A DNA stretch of 64,000 nt from Reticulitermes lucifugus. Lineage: Eukaryota > Arthropoda > Insecta > Blattodea > Rhinotermitidae. A program made the translations under genes and the position numbers. The notes under the pieces were generated by a model that saw nothing but the letters and a program-made list of their open reading frames with translations, ran no database searches and was not told where the DNA came from. Where the stretch lies: positions 47,242-111,241 of the forward strand of contig JAKCWW010000455.1 of the NCBI GenBank assembly GCA_026260175.1. The letters run 5' to 3'. Every line of letters starts with the position of its first letter. Position 1 is the first letter of the stretch. This document shows, one piece after another, positions 60,700-64,000 of the stretch.

Positions 60700-61690
60700 C
60701 GGGTCTCGCTTGAAGTCCGATGAGTTATATGCTTTTTGTGGGCACGGAAAATGTCGGTATCCTGTTTCCATCGACAGTTTGTGGAAGTGTACAGCAAATG
60801 ACGTGTTGTCCAGGCAACGGTTTTCCAAATGATGCCGCACGTTTGCAGCTGGCAGGGATAATGTGACTTTTGCTAATCAAAGAGGACGACGAAGATTTAG
60901 ACCACAGAAGTCAACACTGCACGCATCAAGGAATTCATTTATACGGACAAACATGTAACGTTCGGCGTATGGCATCTGATTTTGGTTTATCGTCTGATAT
61001 TTTGCAGCATGCCATAGTGGATAGCTTACAGTGCCGTAAGATGTGTCAGATGGGCGCCTCCTGCTTTTAACAGACGGCAACAAAATGGAAAGAGCGATGG
61101 TTTGTCTCAGTTTTCCGGCAGTGTTACCCAGTAGAGGGAAAACAACTGTCCGATTCAAGTCTCGACTGGTGATGAGACATGGAATCATTATTTCATTCCT
61201 ATCTGTAAGCGATCACCCATGGAGTGAAAAAAACCCTGTCTCCCCCAGGAAGAAATTTAAAATGACATCATCTTCTAGAAAAGTGCTGGCCACCATCTTC
61301 TGGGACCCATCGGCAATTTTTCTGGGGTAAGTCCTGGAAAATGGACTCAGAGTTAAAGCCGACGGGTAGTACGCCATGCTGAAAGTCTTGTGACAGGCTA
61401 TCGGGTGAAAATGCAAGCCTTGGATATTGCAGAAACGTTCGTTGGGGAAACTGGATTATCTCCCATGCAGTCCGAATTTGGCACCACAGCTTGTCGTCTG
61501 TTTATCGCCTTGAATGAGCACTTGTCAGGTCATCATTTCACCTGTGATGAAGACATAAAGCCTGTCACCATCACGTGGCTGACGCAATAAGTATATGCGT
61601 CCTATGCTCCGGTACTGACAAACTTATCACATGCTCTGAGAAATGTCTGAAATGTTAAGGAGACTGACTATGTTGAAAAATAGCGTACCA
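60700..61690 (+). pseudogene. Mariner transposase relic 2 (near full-length, decayed)
   Basis: Pieces in order: ARKMSVSCFHRQFVEVY at the N-terminal helices (about 60750-60800), VNTARIKEFIYTDKHVT (about 60910-60960), RKMCQMGAS then LLTDGNK matching the usual K-x-C-A-R-W-V-P-x-L-L-T (61040-61080), GDETWNHYFI with the first catalytic aspartate (about 61170-61200), MEWKKPCLPQEE, SAGHHLLGP, then ALNEHLSGHHFTCDEDIKPV and TWLTQ (61500-61590), and finally DYVEK near 61665-61682, the conserved mariner C-terminus. Multiple frameshifts and stops are present, and the second and third aspartates are not clear. The protein sequence differs enough from relic 1 to be a separate family. Confidence 0.8.
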
Positions 61691-61829
61691 GCGACAACTA
61701 TATTTTTTATTGTCAGTTTCCTCTATTAAGAAACTTTTCTTTGATTGGTGGGTACTGTAACTACCCTTCTGATTCACCTTCGTTGTTTACAGCAAAAAAT
61801 TGTCTTTGTGGTCTGGAACACCTCTGAGT

Positions 61830-62030
61830 CACCAGATTTATTTGCCAATATTTTGCAGCTCTTTGCAAAATTGAAGTCCTGCTTGAAGAGATAAGAGTTT
61901 TGGGACATCAAATATGTTCTGAAAAATATGACGTCAGTATTGTATGATATTCCGAAAGAGGATTTCCGTCTATGTTTCTCAAGTGGCAGCTAATATGGAT
62001 TAACTGCATAGCTGATCCAAGGGTCTACTG
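61830..62030 (+). pseudogene. Tc1/mariner transposase C-terminal relic 3
   Basis: Frames read WDIKYVLKNMTSVLYDIPKE, then DFRLCF, and after a one-base shift FLKWQLIWINCIADPRVY. This follows the common C-terminal pattern D-I-x-x-N-V-T-x-x-L-x-x-I-P-x-x-D-F-x-x-C-F-x-x-W-x-x-R-x-x-K-C-I. It comes after relic 2 but is of a different type, so it is a third insertion remnant. Confidence 0.6.
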
Positions 62031-62177
62031 TGTAGGTAACCCCTCTCATTGACTGCAAGGATTCTAAACTACGCGTGTTTGCAACAAAGTCTTCCCTGGA
62101 GCTAAAACATTAGCCCTCTTATAATTTTCAATGTTGCGACCGTGTTAAATTTAACAGATATATCTTTGGAGATCGCC

Positions 62178-62350
62178 TATCCTGGTGGCCGTGCGGTCCA
62201 AAGCGCACGCTTTTGTTTATTGTGTGTTGTAGGTAGCAGCCTCTATGATGGGCTGATTCCGCTTTCAGAGGAGTCCTACCGGGTGTGTTTCACATTGTGT
62301 GTGATCTAGGACCTCACAAAGATGCAGCCTAAGACCGATTTACGCTGTAG
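62178..62350 (+). repeat. Candidate SINE
   Basis: TGGCCGTGCGGTCCAAAGCGC resembles the 5' head of tRNA-Ser/Leu-like SINEs, and GGCTGATTCCG could be a decayed B box. Only one copy is seen. Confidence 0.3.
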
Positions 62351-62830
62351 AACCACAGAAAAATACTGAGTTCCTATAACCGTAAAATTTTGTGTAAAGA
62401 ATGCTTCAGAATTTTTTATATTATCTTCATACAGTACAAAGACATATGCCATACCTCAGCGATTCTTATGCCATAAAACCGAATGCTTCATATAGGCCTA
62501 CATTCCGCGAAGTTAAATTACTTCCTGTTACTCGTACATTCAAAAAGGAAAAAAAACGCATTAAACATAACACATTTCCTCAATGCAAAATTTCTGAAAT
62601 ACTACGTTTCTCTCACATCTGACGTTTAGCAGGTAACCACGTTAATATAATTCGTGGGAAAATAAAAGCAGAAAAAACGGAAATAGGCTGTAGTGATCAT
62701 ACCAAGTTTTACGAAAATTCTTTAGTTGACTTTGAAGTGATTTATCCATTTCGTACACTTTGCACCTAATCTTTAATTAATATTCATAAAACTACGCAAA
62801 TATCTATTGCTTTAATATATGTTTTCATAA

Positions 62831-62870
62831 TCCTGGTGTTTCGGTATACGTGAACCATCCTCAGGCAGGC
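62831..62870 (-). ncRNA. Decayed hammerhead-like motif
   Basis: Minus strand: CUGAGGA (62858-62864), a three-pair stem II GGU/ACC, GAAA (62839-62842), then CACCA where relatives have CACGUC. The core is present, but the cleavage-site context and stem I are not preserved. Confidence 0.3.
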
Positions 62871-62880
62871 ACTCTTAGAT

Positions 62881-63455
62881 TGCAATATTAAATAAATTAA
62901 GTACACATACGTATATACAGTATATGCAGTGTACGTCGCACACATAGCCCCTGTGATTAGATGCATATTTGTGAAACTTATATTCACCATTAGGAGTAAG
63001 CACCTATTCTTCTGTTTACAGGTTAAAACTTTTCAAAATATTTCACTGCAGTGACCCCAATTCTTCGTTTACATATAAGTTAAAATTTTCCTGTTATTTT
63101 ATCATATCTCAGAATATTTTACATATCCGTTGGTCAGGTGCAGCAATGCATTCCAGTTTCCATTTCCATGGCCTTGTTGTAGTGTTGTACCAGTGGTGGG
63201 GGATGCTATATTTTAGTATAAAATTCTTTACATCAGTATCTACAATCAATGCTGATATAGTCCGTCCAAGTTTTGTAGCTGTCTCTTTCTGGTAGATGTT
63301 CTTAAAGTATCTGCGACAGCTGTATGTAATTAATGTTATTTTAATTAACCCTAGAAATACCAAGTTCGTTATTGCATTAAATGTTTTTGTGGAATCCCTA
63401 CAATTGTCTCGGTGGACCAAAGTGTACCGCGGATCAGAAATTTATAGAGGAATTC
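62881..63455. other. Unannotated stretch
   Basis: Nothing recognised. The frame that opens at 63296 joins this non-element sequence to the LINE by chance. Confidence 0.5.
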
Positions 63456-64000
63456 AAAACGTTGGCATCGAAGACTCTCAAGGGAATATAATAATATATC
63501 AGAGAGGAGTACTGCAAATTTGGGAGAATTATATCACAGAGATCCACGATCGAGCTAATCGGCCAGAACACCTAGAATTCGAACCTGAAGCTGAAGTAGA
63601 TGAAGACGAGAAAGGTCCTTATATTTTGCAAAGTGAAGTGGAAAAAGCTATCAAGAAGATGAGGGATAAGATGGCTACAGGAGATGATGATGTACCTGGG
63701 GATGTACTCAAATTGTTGGGAGAAGATGGTCTCAGACTAATGACACAGCTAATCAACAGCGTATATGTAACTGGGGAGTGGCCCATAGATTTCATTGAAG
63801 TTACAATGATTGCCTTAAACAAGAAGCCTAAAGCTACAAAATTCAGCGACCATCGCACAATCAGCACATCGCGCACGCAGCAAAGATAGTAGCGAGGATA
63901 CTTAGAAGAAGGATTGAAAGGAAGGCTGAGGATGCAATTGGAGAAGATCAGTTTGGATTTAGGAGAGGAAAAGGAACTAGGAATGCAATTGGGATGCTGA
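63456..64000 (+). pseudogene. LINE copy 3 (same family as 16.3-19.2 kb), runs off the window end
   Basis: It begins near NVGIEDSQGNIII, which equals NIGIEDSQGNIII of copy 1 at about 16727. It stays open through VLQIWENYITEI, EPEAEVDEDEKGPYIL, MATGDDDVPGDVLKLLGED and IALNKKPKATKFSDHRTIS to a frameshift near 63868, where one base is missing in the S-L-I-A-H-A-A-K block. It then continues in another frame with QFGFRRGKGT to the edge. It is 5'-truncated relative to copy 1 and lacks the endonuclease. It is better preserved than copy 1: W-E rather than W-stop after QI, and no extra base near its VEKAIKKM. Downstream RT motifs lie outside the window. Confidence 0.9.

Noticed and set aside
63296-63889. 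197-codon frame as a single protein
   Set aside because: The first 53 or so codons are not LINE-derived; the frame joins flanking DNA to the truncated LINE by chance.

Overview
The window is AT-rich DNA from an animal genome, most probably an insect. The repeats point that way: mariner-superfamily relics, non-LTR retrotransposons of a kind abundant in arthropods, and tRNA-derived SINEs. I cannot name the species; a cockroach- or termite-like repeat-rich genome is an impression from repeat style, not a demonstrated identification. I find no convincing host protein-coding exon, rRNA, functional tRNA or CRISPR array. Nearly all short open frames look like chance frames or pieces of mobile elements, so the window is best read as intergenic or intronic sequence with many dead transposons.

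Layout. 1-5.2 kb: nothing recognised. 5243-5779: a mariner-superfamily element with 72-bp inverted ends and an assembly gap. 6970-7429: a foldback element with 65-bp inverted arms and a hammerhead-ribozyme-like motif. 8.2-8.9 kb: a repeat shared with 52.8-53.5 kb. 11.2-14.0 kb: a decayed LINE on the minus strand with a hAT-type element (12523-13169) inserted in it. 16.3-19.2 kb: two head-to-tail copies of a second LINE family, seen again at 63456-64000. 20008-20301: a small element with perfect 20-bp inverted ends and another hammerhead-like motif. 22.6-26.9 kb: several SINEs, a repeat fragment and a LINE 3' tail. 31154-31260: the best hammerhead candidate. 33.6 and 41.4 kb: long tetranucleotide microsatellites. 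35518-38100: a minus-strand LINE bounded by a probable 17-bp target duplication. 43559-43940: an internally deleted mariner. 46.9-55.6 kb: SINEs and a foldback element (49138-49763). 56411-56944: another element with mariner-style ends. 59.7-62.0 kb: three different mariner/Tc1 relics in a row.

The most interesting signal is a group of small elements that combine an inverted terminal motif resembling CCAACAAATGCACA with a hammerhead-like core (CUGANGA, stem II, GAAA, very short stem III) whose 3' end faces the element end. The combination appears intact or nearly so at 6970-7429, 20008-20301 and 31154-31260, and decayed at 23533-23623, 28200-28300 and 49138-49763. Hammerhead motifs are known in Penelope-like retroelements and retrozymes; whether these short inverted-end elements belong to either group cannot be decided from this window.

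The genes do not form a pathway. Their relationships are those of nested and successive transposon insertions. Three runs of N (5336-5520, 17742-17792, 36892-36934) all fall inside repeats.
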